Positions 52,941 to 63,705 are shown, counted from the stretch's first letter. The stretch is DNA of 64,000 nt from Skeletonema tropicum (GCA_037178625.1 CM074132.1:2914001-2978000), one strand, 5' to 3'. Notes: generated by a model not told the origin, from the letters alone. Numbers and translations: made by a program.

Positions 52941-54718
52941 CTACTGATGCATCACAGTTCCGATAGGAGGGTACTCCTTTTGCTGTGACGAGTGTTTGAA
53001 GATTTCATCTTCGTCATCTTTTTGAAAAACCTCAGAAACCTTTATCCTTTTCTTATCTACTTTGACGCCTCCTTGAGACAAGCTTCTATCGATTATTTGT
53101 TTCACATCAGATGGAGAGGATAGCAAGACAACGCACGAGCCGTAAAAAGCTCCACTCTCCTTGTCCACCAGCCACACCAGCTCTCTCACCTTCTCTTCTC
53201 CAAGTGATTTCTTGATCTTGGTGAAAGTTGCAGTTAGCGGTACTCTTCGTAGAAAAATGCGATCCTTGTAGTAAACTTTTGGCTTCTTCGAGAGAGGATT
53301 CAGTTCTGAAGGGGTGGGGCTGTCGCCGACCATCTTTTCTGCCTTTCTCTTCATGGCCACAAGATTTGGGACTTCGCTAGGTGCTTTGTACCCTTCCCTG
53401 CACAACTCACACTTCAGAGAGGCGGGCTTTTCTACAGCTGTAGTAGTACACGCGGTACAAACAATGACCGGTACCCCACACAGGCTACGCGAACACTTGA
53501 ACTGATTTCGATACACTGTGAAGTTGGCTCTGCATAGACAACACTTGGAGCTAATATCCTTCTCCACAGCTGTACCATCCTTGACATCTGGGGTCTGCTC
53601 CATGCGTTTGTCAAAAAGGTAGTTCTTTCCTTTCCAGAATCCTCCTGACGGGTAAGTCTTCACGTATCTCTCAATGCCCCCACGACAATGGAAAACTCCC
53701 TTTGGCTTCAGCTGCTCGCTTACAGTGCTCATTTGGTTGAGAAGAGCTGTTGCTCGCTCGCACCGGATGCCTCCTGTACAGTACATGAGGACATTTTTTC
53801 CAGTTAACTGCTTCTGAGTTTCTTCACTGTTTAACCACTTGGGAAATTCAATTGAATTTCTCATCTTAGGATCGATGAGTTTTGCGCCGCCCTGGGGTGG
53901 TTGGAAGTGTCCAATCGCGCTTTCGTAGGCATTACGAACATCAATGATGACGGCATTAGGATCTTGCATTGCCTTGTGATATTCATCTGCTTCAAGATGC
54001 TCTCCTGCAAACTTCTTCAGGGAGGGCGCTTTGTCTGAGAAATGAAAGAAAAGAGATGAAAAATAAACGGGTAAGTAAATTGGCTGGTGTTGCTACTTAG
54101 ATCATCCAACATATCCATTGAAGGTCAGATAGCGAGCTAGTGATCAAAGGTTATCATATGTCCTGCAGGAACAGCATTTGACTCCGGCCATTCCCGCTGG
54201 CACCTTACACAGTGCGAGTAGACACCGGCTTAATGGTTGTCTTACTGCAGCTCTTATTTCCTCATTCCAGTTGCAACAAATATAACGCATCTACACATAC
54301 ACTCACCTCCTGCAAGACCGTAGGCCACTAATTCATTTGTCTTACGAATGGATAGCGCCTTGAACATCTTATCCTCCGCCACTCCATCTGTAATCTTGAA
54401 ATCCGTATCATTGAAGACATCATTCCATTCCCTCAAGCCATAACAAAATGAGCGAATGTCATGCGGCTTGCCAGTAAGAGTACAATTAAGGCCCTCGCGG
54501 GCAACCCTTCCTCTGCCGGTAATGTTATACTTGGTTCCAATCTCGATTACCTTCTTGAGAGCAGCCTTGTGCTCGGCCTTGGTCCAGATGGGATCCTCTA
54601 CATATTGATAGAAGAGGAGGATCGACCCATCAGCTGTATGCTCAGGATCCACAGGTGGAAGCTCTTTCCCGCAGACAGCCCTGGCATTTTCAGGCACTAC
54701 AATTTCTTCATGATCCAT
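52941..54718 (-). CDS. TrhO/TSTD2-type rhodanese (UPF0176) with zinc-cysteine and RRM-like extension
   Basis: Exons 54718-54307 and 54034-52941 (intron 272 nt, the longest here) encode 501 residues. The ATG at 54718 is the first in frame; a longer upstream frame lacks an ATG. An N-terminal UPF0176 acylphosphatase-like domain (ILLFYQYVEDPIW, GRGRVAREGLNCTLTG) precedes a rhodanese domain with the active loop MYCTGGIRCERA. FHCRGGIERYVKTYP closes the TrhO core. Then come Cys pairs CCLC, CGVPVIVCTAC, CELC (likely zinc) and an RRM-like fold (DRIFLRRVPLTATFTKIKKSL to YGSCVVLL). Bacterial TrhO hydroxylates wobble U34 of tRNA. The added RRM suggests direct RNA binding; this is inference. Confidence 0.8.
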
Positions 54719-55068
54719 CGAAGAGCATTGCGATATTATGAGAGGGTCGCTGGCTGTGATGGGTGGGGTGATTGGTGGACAAAGCGCAAAGCGAAGATGA
54801 TGGATACGGTCTGTCGGTCTCTCTCTAGAGGGCCATAAAAGAAGGGTCGTACGTCGACTGTGTGAGGAGAGAAGGAGAAAGGAGAAGAGGGATGTCAAAC
54901 TCCACCAACTGTCTAAGGTAGATGAAGTCCTTGTTGTGTAATAGTAAGTGCGGTTTGGTGCTTTGATCGTTCCTCATCGCTTTATGTTCTACATCCAAAC
55001 TTCAGTTTACATAAATACATTCTCTTGGCAGTTCTGCCCTTTCTAACACCTCCCTCAGGCAATAACTC
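54719..55068. other. upstream region of TrhO-like gene
   Basis: About 350 bp. The TrhO frame continues upstream without an ATG (to ~54898), so this is probably 5' UTR plus promoter. Nothing else seen. Confidence 0.35.
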
Positions 55069-57245
55069 TCAATCGAGTGCGAAATTCTCCCGTACTTGGT
55101 CAAGAAAAATATCAGCAAGATTGAAGGTATTCGTACCTTCAGACGACGACTCGTTCTGCTCCATTAAATTCCGAAATACCTGAACTGCATCATCAATATC
55201 ATCACTACGAAACTTCCTCACAAATGTGGAATCATTTGATTTGTGTCCGAGCCATTTCTCTAGATGTCCGAAAAATTTGATCCCAAGCTCATCCCTTTTG
55301 TCTTTAGCAGAGGCAAGTGATGATCTAAGGTAGATGACAGTTTGACTAAAACGCTTGAAACCAGCTAAAGGACTCTCAGCTTTAACTGGTTTGGCCTCAG
55401 CTGATTGGCTCTGTGATTCGTCTCTCTTTGCGCATGCCGTATGACTTCCAGCTAAATTGCCTTGTTGTTCCTCTCTTGCATTTTCCGAGCTCGCTGGTGT
55501 ATTTCCCGGTGATTGGACTTGTTCTTGTAAAGCTTCATCGGCAGCTTCGAAGCTTGAGTCAGGTCCAAAATTTTGTGGACATGCTACCTCTCTTCTTGCT
55601 GAGTTAATAATATCCTGCCGTTCTTCTCTTGCACTTTCAGACCTTGTTGTTCCGCTATCCGGTGTTTGAACGTGATAATGCAAAGGTTCTCCAGCCCATT
55701 CTTGTAAGCCACTTGATTGTGATTGGTTTGCTGCTTTGTTAAAGATTGAATATGGTTCACTTTCGATACCCAATTTTTCAAGTATTTCCATTCCTTCTTC
55801 TGTCTCGACAACATGCTTCGTGTAGTATCCAGTCTCAAAAGCCCAAACGGCCAGTGTATCATATCCAGTAAACTTATTCTTGCCCTCCTCTGCAGACTTC
55901 TTATCACATCCATTTTGATATATCACGTAATAGTCGAAACCCAATCTGTTTGTCCTTTGTTGGGCGTCCCAGCCTTTAACATGATTGGCGATGTAGTTTC
56001 CAACATACTCGAGTGGACACCCTTTAACTGAGCACTTTGACTTGCTGCGTTTCTTGGTTTGTGGTGAAACCACATGTCTTGTTTCATGTCCTGTTGCCTT
56101 CTTACAGGGACGTTTTGTTGCATGTTTATCGTGTTTGCCTGCAATTTTTCTCTTCGACTGTTTTGGGGCCGAACTTTTTGGATGTAACCACCGCTTCGCT
56201 GATTCCATTCTGCGGTTAATGTCACTGCGTATCTCTTCGGATAATGAAGAAACAACATTGACAGAATTGAGTTGAGACAGTGCGCTCATATTAGACTTGG
56301 GCAAGTCACAAGATACTTACTTTTCAATGCCGTTTCATCATCAATTTCATCATATCCGTCGTTCATATTGTGAGGATTCGTCAGTCTTACGAACCTATCC
56401 CCTCTAGCCTTTAGTTTGTCAAATACCTCGCCCGCTGCTTCAATCTCGGTTAGTTTCCCCACTTCAATCTGCTGATTTGACCCATGATTTGATTTCGGCC
56501 CCAATTTTTTGAAGCATTCTTCCATTATTTGTTTGTAACTGGAGTCTTTAAGAGAGACAATGACATGGTTAGATCCGGTGCTGGATGTCTTTAGAGTAAC
56601 AGCGGGCGACTTGGAAGCATCGGGGGTAACTGCCTTTCCCAACTTTGCAATCGAAGCAAATTTGGATGGCGTGGCTGTACACAATTCAAAAAGGTTGTCC
56701 ATTTGTACCTCACTTGGTCCACAACCTTGTCTAACACATTCTGATTTCATGATTTGGGTAACAGCCATCAGTTTGTCGTTGCAAGTTTTACAAGTACATC
56801 TAAGAATGCACACAGGACAATAAATATCATTTACCCTCTGTTGTATATGCACTGCAGGGAAACCAAGGCGTTTTTCGAAGTGGGAGGAGCAGTACGTATG
56901 CTTTCCACAATGGAATTTTACACCAGCTGGTTTAGCCTTCCTGCAACAATGGCAAAGTTCATTTGCCACATACTCGCTCACGCCTCCAAACTTTGATGCC
57001 ATAATAGCCTCCAGACGCCTCCATATTTCCCGTGCCTCCGGCGATCCTTTTTCATCTGCAGATGCAGATTTGCTTGACGCACTCTTTTGTTCAGAGAAGA
57101 GATACACAGATACACTGCTGCTTGAATTATCACTCTTGATAATGAATGTGTTTTCGTCTACAATCACTTTCTGCTCTCCATTGACTGCGACGTCAGAAGC
57201 GCCACCACAAGAGCCGTCATCCGGGTTCGATAGCTGAGGCTTCAT
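55069..57245 (-). CDS. 4CXXC (CDCA7-like) zinc-finger protein with DUF6824-like helical module
   Basis: Exons 57245-56321 and 56234-55069 (intron 86 nt) encode 696 residues. The ATG at 57245 is the first in frame. At ~100-160 a zinc-finger block reads CHCCRKAKPAGVKFHC, YCSSHFEKRLGF, YCPVCILRCTCKTCNDKL, the spacing of zf-4CXXC_R1 domains found in CDCA7. After a spacer, a module runs DSSYKQIMEECFKKLG, EVFDKLKARGDRFVRL, YDEIDDETALK, then across the phase-1 intron KIRSDINRRMESAKRWLHP. It resembles diatom DUF6824-type domains and the two modules in the gene at 60704-62872. The rest is basic, then Gln/Ser/Glu-rich, with one more conserved-looking region near KSKCSVKGCPLEYVGNYI. CDCA7 proteins bind hemimethylated DNA and recruit HELLS. 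Equivalent function here is only a hypothesis. Confidence 0.65.
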
Positions 57246-57370
57246 AATGATGCCCACGTTAAGTCACGTTGTCTGCAACTGCTTCTTATGGTGACCTACA
57301 TCAGTGCGCACTCTACCGACCAGCAGCTCTGCACAACTCCAGCAACATGGTTCAGTATTTTTCTGTCAAA

Positions 57371-57379
57371 TTTCCCGCC
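57371..57379 (+). promoter_or_regulatory. candidate E2F site upstream of the 4CXXC gene
   Basis: TTTCCCGCC, a perfect match to the E2F consensus TTTSSCGC, lies 126 bp upstream of the ATG at 57245. Single-site matches are weak evidence on their own. Confidence 0.35.
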
Positions 57380-57462
57380 AGGATTTGTGGGCGCAGATTA
57401 TTTACTTAATACTAATTCCGACGTTAATAAATATTTCGAATCCTCCAATCACGAAAACGGAC

Positions 57463-57735
57463 ATCTAAATAATGAGAGGAGCTAAGTCGTTCGTTCTGTC
57501 GTTCTGTCGTTCTGTCGGTCGGTCGGTCGTTCTGTCGTTCTGTCGTTCTGTCGTTCTGTCCGGGCCCTTTGGCGTGTCCTTTGGCCTTCACGGGCATTTT
57601 CGATCGACTCTTTCTTTGATTGGCTTGATTGACCCCTTGCCCCCCCCCGTTTTTAGAGTTTTAGATTTGAATGTTCAGGGGGGGACACATTTAGGAAACC
57701 CGCGCAGTGGCTAGACGAGCGTCAGCGAGGCTAGT
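57463..57735 (-). repeat. dispersed repeat, copy R (inverted relative to L)
   Basis: Read on the minus strand it starts ACTAGCCTCGCTGACGCTCG, contains the same ~90-bp core as copy L (57549-57640) including ATGCCCGTGAAGGCCAAAGG, then the GAACGACA microsatellite, and ends CTCCTCTCATTATTTAGAT. The internal block differs from L: a G-run (57640-57652 region) replaces the CT-rich tract. Confidence 0.75.
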
Positions 57736-58153
57736 TTACATGAAAAGAGGCCAACTCGATTTAAAAAAAAAACCTTTTTTGACACCCTGTTGCGCGGAAA
57801 TAACTAGCACGTTGTTAACGAATCATTACCCATTTTCAGACCCATAGACCGTCATCGCCAATATGCCTGCACCTCGAAAACCCAGCCAATCTTGACTCTA
57901 CTACCCTTCGCCGACATGATGGGCCCAACTTATTGAGGTGCAGGCAAAATCAACAATGCCTAGTCACCAGTTCAATATTCACGTGCATAAAATCTTCTGT
58001 GTTTAGTCCAAATATCATTGTCTCCACTGCTGGTGCTGGAGAGAGTCCTCTCGTCCTCCCCCTCATAAAGATATCGTGAATCCGTCCACCCGAATCTTTC
58101 TGCTTCGGCTACTATATTCTCTTTTATTTCGTGGGTAGTGTGAAAGTATTGCA
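57736..58153. other. intergenic, no gene seen
   Basis: About 420 bp between copy R and the frame-broken ORF. An imperfect inverted pair of GCACCTCGA/TTGAGGTGC type occurs (near 57870 and 57935). Confidence 0.35.
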
Positions 58154-59382
58154 ATGGAAGTCTTCAAAAACTTCAAGGTTTACGCCCCACTGCGGAGGGC
58201 AATCGCTCAAATTGTCGGTCGGAGTGAAAATGTGATGGAAACGTGGCACAAATTTGAAGCCTTGAAAGATCCTCTCAACATGGTGTGTGGATACGACGAA
58301 AGCGATAACAGCATGAGAGAAGTAGACGTACTCATGATGGAATCTGCTTTTGAGACGAAATTGGGGCAAAGAACACAATTGATGAGCTACAACGTATACA
58401 CAAGAAGTACTCTTGCTTCTCTCAAGTTATCATTGTGGATACGCTAAAGGAATTCAACGTTGATCTTCAGGTATACTTTAACGGTGTTATCGTTGGTCCG
58501 CACTGCATGATTTTAGCCAAGAACGCCGAGAAGATTCAAGGACATCTTTATGATGAGATGATGAAGAAGGTGAAGGAGCCGAGTTTGAGAGAGGCGATGA
58601 AGAAGTACAGAGATAAGATGGTGGCGATTTATAAGGTCTGGTATGAATTATGCAAGACAATGATGAGCACCAAAGAACAGGATGACGCTGCCATCCAAAA
58701 GTTTGAAGACAACATCAAGGAATTGAAGAGACAAATTCATAACTTGATCGTAGTCGACCCGCCTCTCTCTGGCGACAAGAACCCTCTACAACTTCCGACC
58801 AAATTGAAATGGTTCACTCTGCTATCGGATGTATTGGTGAACACACTCAAGTTATGGCGCTGTATTGGTGATGTGGCGGAGGAGAGTATTGAGAGTTTTC
58901 ACCCAAGAAGGAATAAGATGTCGAGGAGGTACTACCAAGTGAGAGGGAAACGTCGAAACGAATTGATAATGAAAGCTTTACAATTTGAAAGCGCCTCATG
59001 GATATGGGAAGGTATTAAAGCCATGTTGAAGGCTACAAAATCGAAGCGTGCCAAAGTCGTTCGAACACAGCAGCCGACCGCTGTAGAAGAAGCTCCTCAG
59101 GAAGAAGAAAATGAAGAGCAGCAGCAGCAGGAGGAGGAGGAGGAGGAATTGCTTGATTGGGAATTACAAATGAATGAATGCCCGTCACTTCGAGTTCAGG
59201 ATGACTTTGAACACGAAGATGAGGCATTACGCAGTGCTTACATGAAGATGGATACACGAATTCATATTTGTTGTGGATGTAGACAGCGATTTATCGGAGA
59301 ACGTGCACTGAAAATCCACCAAAACGAACGTCACAAGATCAAAAGTGAAGAAACTGACGCAGTCGATGGAACTGTACGATGA
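58154..59382 (+). pseudogene. transposon-associated-looking protein with C-terminal C2H2 finger, frame-broken
   Basis: The first part (from MEVFKNFKVYAPLRRAI at 58154) and the second (58435-59382) are in different frames. The second frame extends upstream as NTIDELQRIHKKYSCFSQV to about 58372, so the break lies near 58330-58372. It could be a one-base change or a ~50-nt intron ending at ...CAAAG. The second part contains WRCIGDVAEESIESFHPRRN and RYYQVRGKRRNE. These resemble the end of repetitive, transposon-encoded proteins in which a (G)xxxEExIESxH motif precedes RRY..VRG. An acidic Glu/Gln tract and one C2H2 finger (CCGCRQRFIGERALKIHQNERH, ~288-309) close the protein. Exact family not recognised. 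Confidence 0.45.
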
Positions 59383-59708
59383 ATAGATTGATAATTAGAT
59401 AAATTTACTGTTTTATTTCAATCGTATTAAGTGTTAGTGACCACTCAGTCCAGTAGCATGCCGTAGAGCCGACACGAGTTTGGGCGGAGACGAACGAAAA
59501 ATTTAAAATCACTCGAAAAACTCACACTTCAGGTCTCGTCACAAACTGACATGTAAATTGTCACGCTCGAGAGACCGTGCCAACCATGACGGCAGATGAC
59601 GGCACTATGACGGCCCAGCCAAACACAACCAAATGTTATATTTTGAACCCCATAAGAAGTGATCTTCCCCGCCCCATACATACATCTATTCATATTCACC
59701 GCGAGACG
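59383..59708. other. upstream region of ZMAT2 gene
   Basis: About 325 bp. An in-frame ATG at 59586 would lengthen ZMAT2 by 41 unrelated residues; it was not used because the family starts near 59709. Confidence 0.35.
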
Positions 59709-60602
59709 ATGTCATCCTCAATAAATAAGAACGTGAACGTCGAGAGGCGGACGTGGGACAAAGAGACCTACGAAGCGAGAGCTCGGTCACGTGCCGCTGC
59801 AGAAGCGGCAGAAAGGGATTACAACCTATCATCTCATGCACAGCAACATCTGCAACAGAATGATGAAGGTGGCAGCGGAGGAGGTGAACTCAAGAACCAA
59901 ATTAATCCCATAGAAGAAAAGGAGGAGTTCCTACCAGCGCATCAGGGCAGAGCTGGTCCGATGGGATCAAAGCGTGCCTTTCTCAAAAGTCGTACACAAA
60001 AGGTGGATTTGGAGGGGAAATTAGGAACATCTGAAATTATCGATCCTGCTGCGGCGAGCGGCACAAAGAGTAATTTATCTGACAATGATGTACTGAAACC
60101 TTCATCGGGAGTAAGCAAATGTTCTGATGGGGTAGGTTGGCACTGCCGCGTTTGTGATTGCTTTTTGAAAGATAGTTTGACATACTTAGATCATATCAAT
60201 GGACGCAAGCATCAAAGATATTTGGGATATTCAATGAGAGTCGAAAAAAGTACGACAGAAGAAGTTAGTGGTGTCTTAAAGGGACTTGCAGAGAAGAAAC
60301 GAGAACATGAGGGAAAGAAAGCAGGGGTTGAAAGCGCCATAGATTTTGAAGATGTTGTGCGTCAAAAGGACGAGGAGGCATTGAAACGAAAAGCGGAGAG
60401 GGCGAGAAAGAGAGAAGAACGTAAGCGCAGAGAAAGAGGGGAGTTACAGGAGGAGCTGATTGTCAAAGATAAAAACAACGATGCTGAAAAGAATCCAACC
60501 GATGAAGGGGAGGATGAGGAAGAAGATGTAGAGGAGGAGGGCATGAATCCAGATCTTGCTGCGATGATGGGCTTCTCCGGATTTGGTGGCAGCCGAAAGT
60601 AA
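59709..60602 (+). CDS. ZMAT2: ZMAT2 / Snu23, U4/U6.U5 tri-snRNP zinc-finger protein
   Basis: A single-exon 297-residue protein. The ATG at 59709 was chosen because the conserved text starts soon after (VERRTWDKETYEARA). The matrin-type U1-like zinc finger is complete: WHCRVCDCFLKDSLTYLDHINGRKHQRYLG, followed by the family block MRVEKSTTEEV. A long charged helix (KRKAERARKREERKRRERG) and an acidic tail end in MNPDLAAMMGFSGFGGSRK. Snu23 is a spliceosomal B-complex factor near the 5' splice site. The 100-residue insert between the N-terminal motif and the finger is Gly/Asp-rich. The 3' part is duplicated at 63531. Confidence 0.92.
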   Translation: MSSSINKNVNVERRTWDKETYEARARSRAAAEAAERDYNLSSHAQQHLQQNDEGGSGGGELKNQINPIEEKEEFLPAHQGRAGPMGSKRAFLKSRTQKVDLEGKLGTSEIIDPAAASGTKSNLSDNDVLKPSSGVSKCSDGVGWHCRVCDCFLKDSLTYLDHINGRKHQRYLGYSMRVEKSTTEEVSGVLKGLAEKKREHEGKKAGVESAIDFEDVVRQKDEEALKRKAERARKREERKRRERGELQEELIVKDKNNDAEKNPTDEGEDEEEDVEEEGMNPDLAAMMGFSGFGGSRK

Positions 60603-60703
60603 CATTGCTGGTAGTTTCTTTATTTTACCTCCATTTCACTTATGGATTCGAGCATAATATAATCCATTTAAAGCACATAAAATAAAATCAAGAGTGTATA
60701 GGA

Positions 60704-62872
60704 TCAAGCGCCGAGCAATTTTTCTTTTGCTTCCTCGATGATGGCAGGGATGATTCCATCTCTATACCAAGACGTTCCGGTCTTTTGACTGATTGCAGCT
60801 GCTTTGTTGACTGCATCTTCGAAGCGCCTCGAGGAGTTTGCAAGAAAGTGTTTCTTTGCATTCCACTGTTGAGTATTCAACATCTTTGTTTCCAAGCATT
60901 TCTGTAGCAATCCATAGAATTCCTCCGCGTTTACGTCACTTTCTGGATCTGGAGATCGTTTCATTGCAATATCTTCGTAAATCTTGATGTATTCATCAAG
61001 GTCCTCGCCTCTCAACAGCAACGTCACATTAGATGATCCATCTTCATTTACTCTGGATGACGAGTTAGGGTTGTCAGTACGACGACTGGCAGCATCGTTT
61101 TGCTCCTCTGGTTCCTGGTCAAAGATACCAGTTCGCTCCTCTGACTCCCGGTCAAAGATAATCTTGTAAGTTTCCGCAGATAACCCTCTTTGTTCGAATC
61201 TATTTCGCCCATACGCATAATTGGCATATGACTCAAAATGACCTTCACGGTATGCCCAATTAGCAATCTTGCGTGAACCAGTCAACATAGTCACGTCCTC
61301 TTGTGCATTAGCCTTAGTGAAGCCTTCTTTCACTGCAATCCACTCGTCGTCGACGAGACCCCTTTGACGAGAAAAGTTCCACCCGCAAGAGATGTTTTTG
61401 AGATAGTCGGCAACAATGCTGTCTGTAAAACAGACCAAATACTTTCAATTTATCGGCAGGAAACGGGCGAAGGTGTTAGTATCACAACAATATTGATAGG
61501 AGCTTTGCTGGATTTACTTACCACCAAAATATTCAAGCAGCTCCACTCGTTTTGCTTCGGCTTCAGATAACTTATCCCTGGTCAGCATCTGCACTCTTGG
61601 CAGTACCTCTTGGTTCTGGGATTGTACACGGCCTGAATGGTCTTGAGATCTACTTTGACTACGAGGCTGCGGTTGCTGATAACACTCGGACTCGGACCCT
61701 AATGATCGGTTACGGGATCGGTAGTGCTGATTTTTGACGCACCATACCAATTCTTTGATGATGAGAGGAAACAGGTGAGGCGAAACTCAGCGAAATCAAG
61801 GAAGTGAAAGTAAGCAAGAGTCACTTACTTTTTAGAGCTTCACTATCGTCAATAGATTCGCCGCTTCTATCAAGAAGATGATAGCTTTGCTTCAGCTCTT
61901 GCAGTACCTTTTCACCAGTGCGATCAAAATTCTCTCCGTCCATTTTTTCGAAGGCTTTGGTCATAACTCTTTCATAGTTTTTATCCTTCGCCATGTCGAG
62001 AATCATTTCGGGCAATGATCTGCTTGACTGAGATTGCTGCTGTTCGGACTTCCTCTTCTTGTATCTGCGCTTGTTATGGAGACACAGGCAAATTTCTTGA
62101 AGAGGTAAAGAAGGAGAGAAAGTTAGATGTGAAAATAGATAACTGCATAAAAATGTGAATGGTCTTAGCAAGTTACTTACTTTGCAGAGCAGTGCCAATA
62201 TCTGCGGGTTCGCCATTTGTATCCAAGAGATGATAATCTCTCTGAAGCTTTTGTAAAATTGATGCCCCCATCTCCTTTTCAGCTTCTGCAGTGAATTCTT
62301 TTCCAACAATCTTCTCGATCGCTTCGTTCATAATTTGACGGTAGTTGGTATCATCCTTCATACTTAGCACAAGGTTCGGCAATCGGGGCTGAGGTAGTGC
62401 AGAAGAGATATGTTCACCCTCCCCATCGGCTTTGCTCTTCTTCGTTGCCCCCGGATTCTTGTCTCCTGCTCCTGCAGCAGATCGTTTCTTCTCTTCGTAA
62501 AATTTGTTGTCGTATGCTTCATTTACAGCAGCGGTAGATGCGCGGACAGGAATAGATGACACGTCATGTTCATATCCACTCTGATTCACGGGTAAAGGTC
62601 TCATCTTGGTATTGGGATAATTCGGAGCGTTTGGTTGACCTAGTCCCAGCGTTGGCATCTGCTGGGTTTGCTAGAGAAGGCAGGTATAAGTAAACAGCAT
62701 ACAGAGCGACATAAATGAATCATGTAAACAAAGACTACAGCTAACCGAAGATGAAATCTTCGCTCAAAGGGTTGCGTCGTCGGTAGGGTTGCGTACGACA
62801 AAAACAACGAACGCGAACGCATTCAGCTTCACACCAAAGGCACAAGGGACTTACCAACTGATTCTGACTCAT
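60704..62872 (-). CDS. five-exon gene with two DUF6824-like modules, function unknown
   Basis: Exons 62872-62855, 62670-62181, 62095-61829, 61752-61522 and 61422-60704 encode 574 residues. The first coding exon is only 18 nt (MSQNQL). Two homologous modules follow: DTNYRQIMNEAIEKIVG to LQRDYHLLDTNGEPADIGTALQ, and DKNYERVMTKAFEKMDG to LKQSYHLLDRSGESIDDSEALK. Each is interrupted by a phase-1 intron in the Lys codon after TALQ/EALK and is followed by a basic stretch (KICLCLHNKRRYKKRK; KLVWCVKNQHYRSRN). The same module and intron position occur in the 4CXXC gene. The C-terminal ~240 residues (WAYREGHFESYANYAYG, YIKIYEDIAMKR, FEDAVNKAAAISQKTG) are not recognised. No enzymatic motif; basic regions hint at a nuclear role. 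Convergent with ZMAT2. Confidence 0.65.
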
Positions 62873-63132
62873 TGATAGACAGAAGAGTGTTTATTATGAG
62901 TACGATAGCAAAAGCTTATGGACTCTTGCCGGGGCCACATTCTGGAGCTTCGGGTCATGAAATGGATCTTGCTGCTTTTGCGTAAACGCGCGAAAACTAT
63001 TAAAGATACCTCTGTCTGGTGATGAGACACTTCGAAGTTAATCGCTGTTATGTCTAAGTAATTCATCTATCTACATACTTGTCTCTAGAGAGTACCTGTT
63101 CGCTATTATGAAACAGGTTCAAATGTATCGTA

Positions 63133-63264
63133 GGCGATCTGTAGTGTTACCCTATCCAATAAATCGCCAATTGTTAGTTCTCTTCTGCCATGGGAGTAAC
63201 CTACCCTTTAAAGGTGCTTAAAATGCTGCTCTCGGTGAGCTGAGTTCGAATCCGTGTAGCACCA
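63133..63264 (+). repeat. SINE-like element, copy 1
   Basis: Starts near GGCGATCTGTAGTGTTA and ends GTGTAGCACCA. It contains GAGTTCGAATCC (63242-63253), a good Pol III B-box, followed by a tRNA-like ACCA end and then an A/T-rich tail. T-stem pairing is poor, so it is not an intact tRNA. A diverged inverted copy lies at 63406-63528. Confidence 0.55.
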
Positions 63265-63405
63265 AAATTTTTATAAAAAATTTTTGTTAGGCCCACTTCT
63301 AGCTTGACTTTAGGGTTATCCCCAAAAAGGGTCCCCTCGTCCAGTTTCCTTGGGTCTTTGGCTCCTAATTACACATTCGTTCACCATGCTAGCCAAAACT
63401 ACCTC

Positions 63406-63528
63406 TGGTGCAGAGCGGATTTGAACTCAGCTCACCGAGAGGATTTCAGAACTGTGCTCACCTTTATCATAGCACCAATATTCGAAGAGAACTAATCTGC
63501 TGGATAGGCTAACACTACAGATCGCCCG
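63406..63528 (-). repeat. SINE-like element, copy 2 (inverted)
   Basis: The minus strand shares the start (GGCGATCTGTAGTGTTA), a middle block (TTAGTTCTCTTC), and TCTCGGTGAGCTGAGTTC with copy 1, and ends CGCTCTGCACCA. The arms can form a large hairpin with copy 1. It abuts the start of the duplicated block at 63531. Confidence 0.55.
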
Positions 63529-63530
63529 TA

Positions 63531-63705
63531 GAGAGAATAAGGGGGTTACAGGAGGAGGCGATTGTTCAAGATAAAAAATAATGTTGCGGAAAAGAATCCA
63601 ACCGATGAAGGGGAGGAAGAGGAAGAAGATGTAGAAGAGGAGGGCATGAATCCAGATCTTGCTGCTATGATGGGCTTCTCCGGATTTAGTGGCAGCCGAA
63701 ATTAA
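63531..63705 (+). pseudogene. truncated ZMAT2 copy
   Basis: Duplicates the last ~170 nt of the ZMAT2 CDS (from ~60430). It lacks everything 5' of it, and it has a one-base insertion in the A-run near 63570 that puts TAA in frame just after GATAAA. The end still reads MNPDLAAMMGFSGFSGSRN in the original frame. A dead fragment carried along with the neighbouring 3' end. Confidence 0.85.

Noticed and set aside
63200..63264. Intact tRNA gene with TTCGAATCC and ACCA end
   Set aside because: T-stem does not pair, D-arm and anticodon stem cannot be built, and a diverged inverted copy exists; better seen as a SINE-like element.
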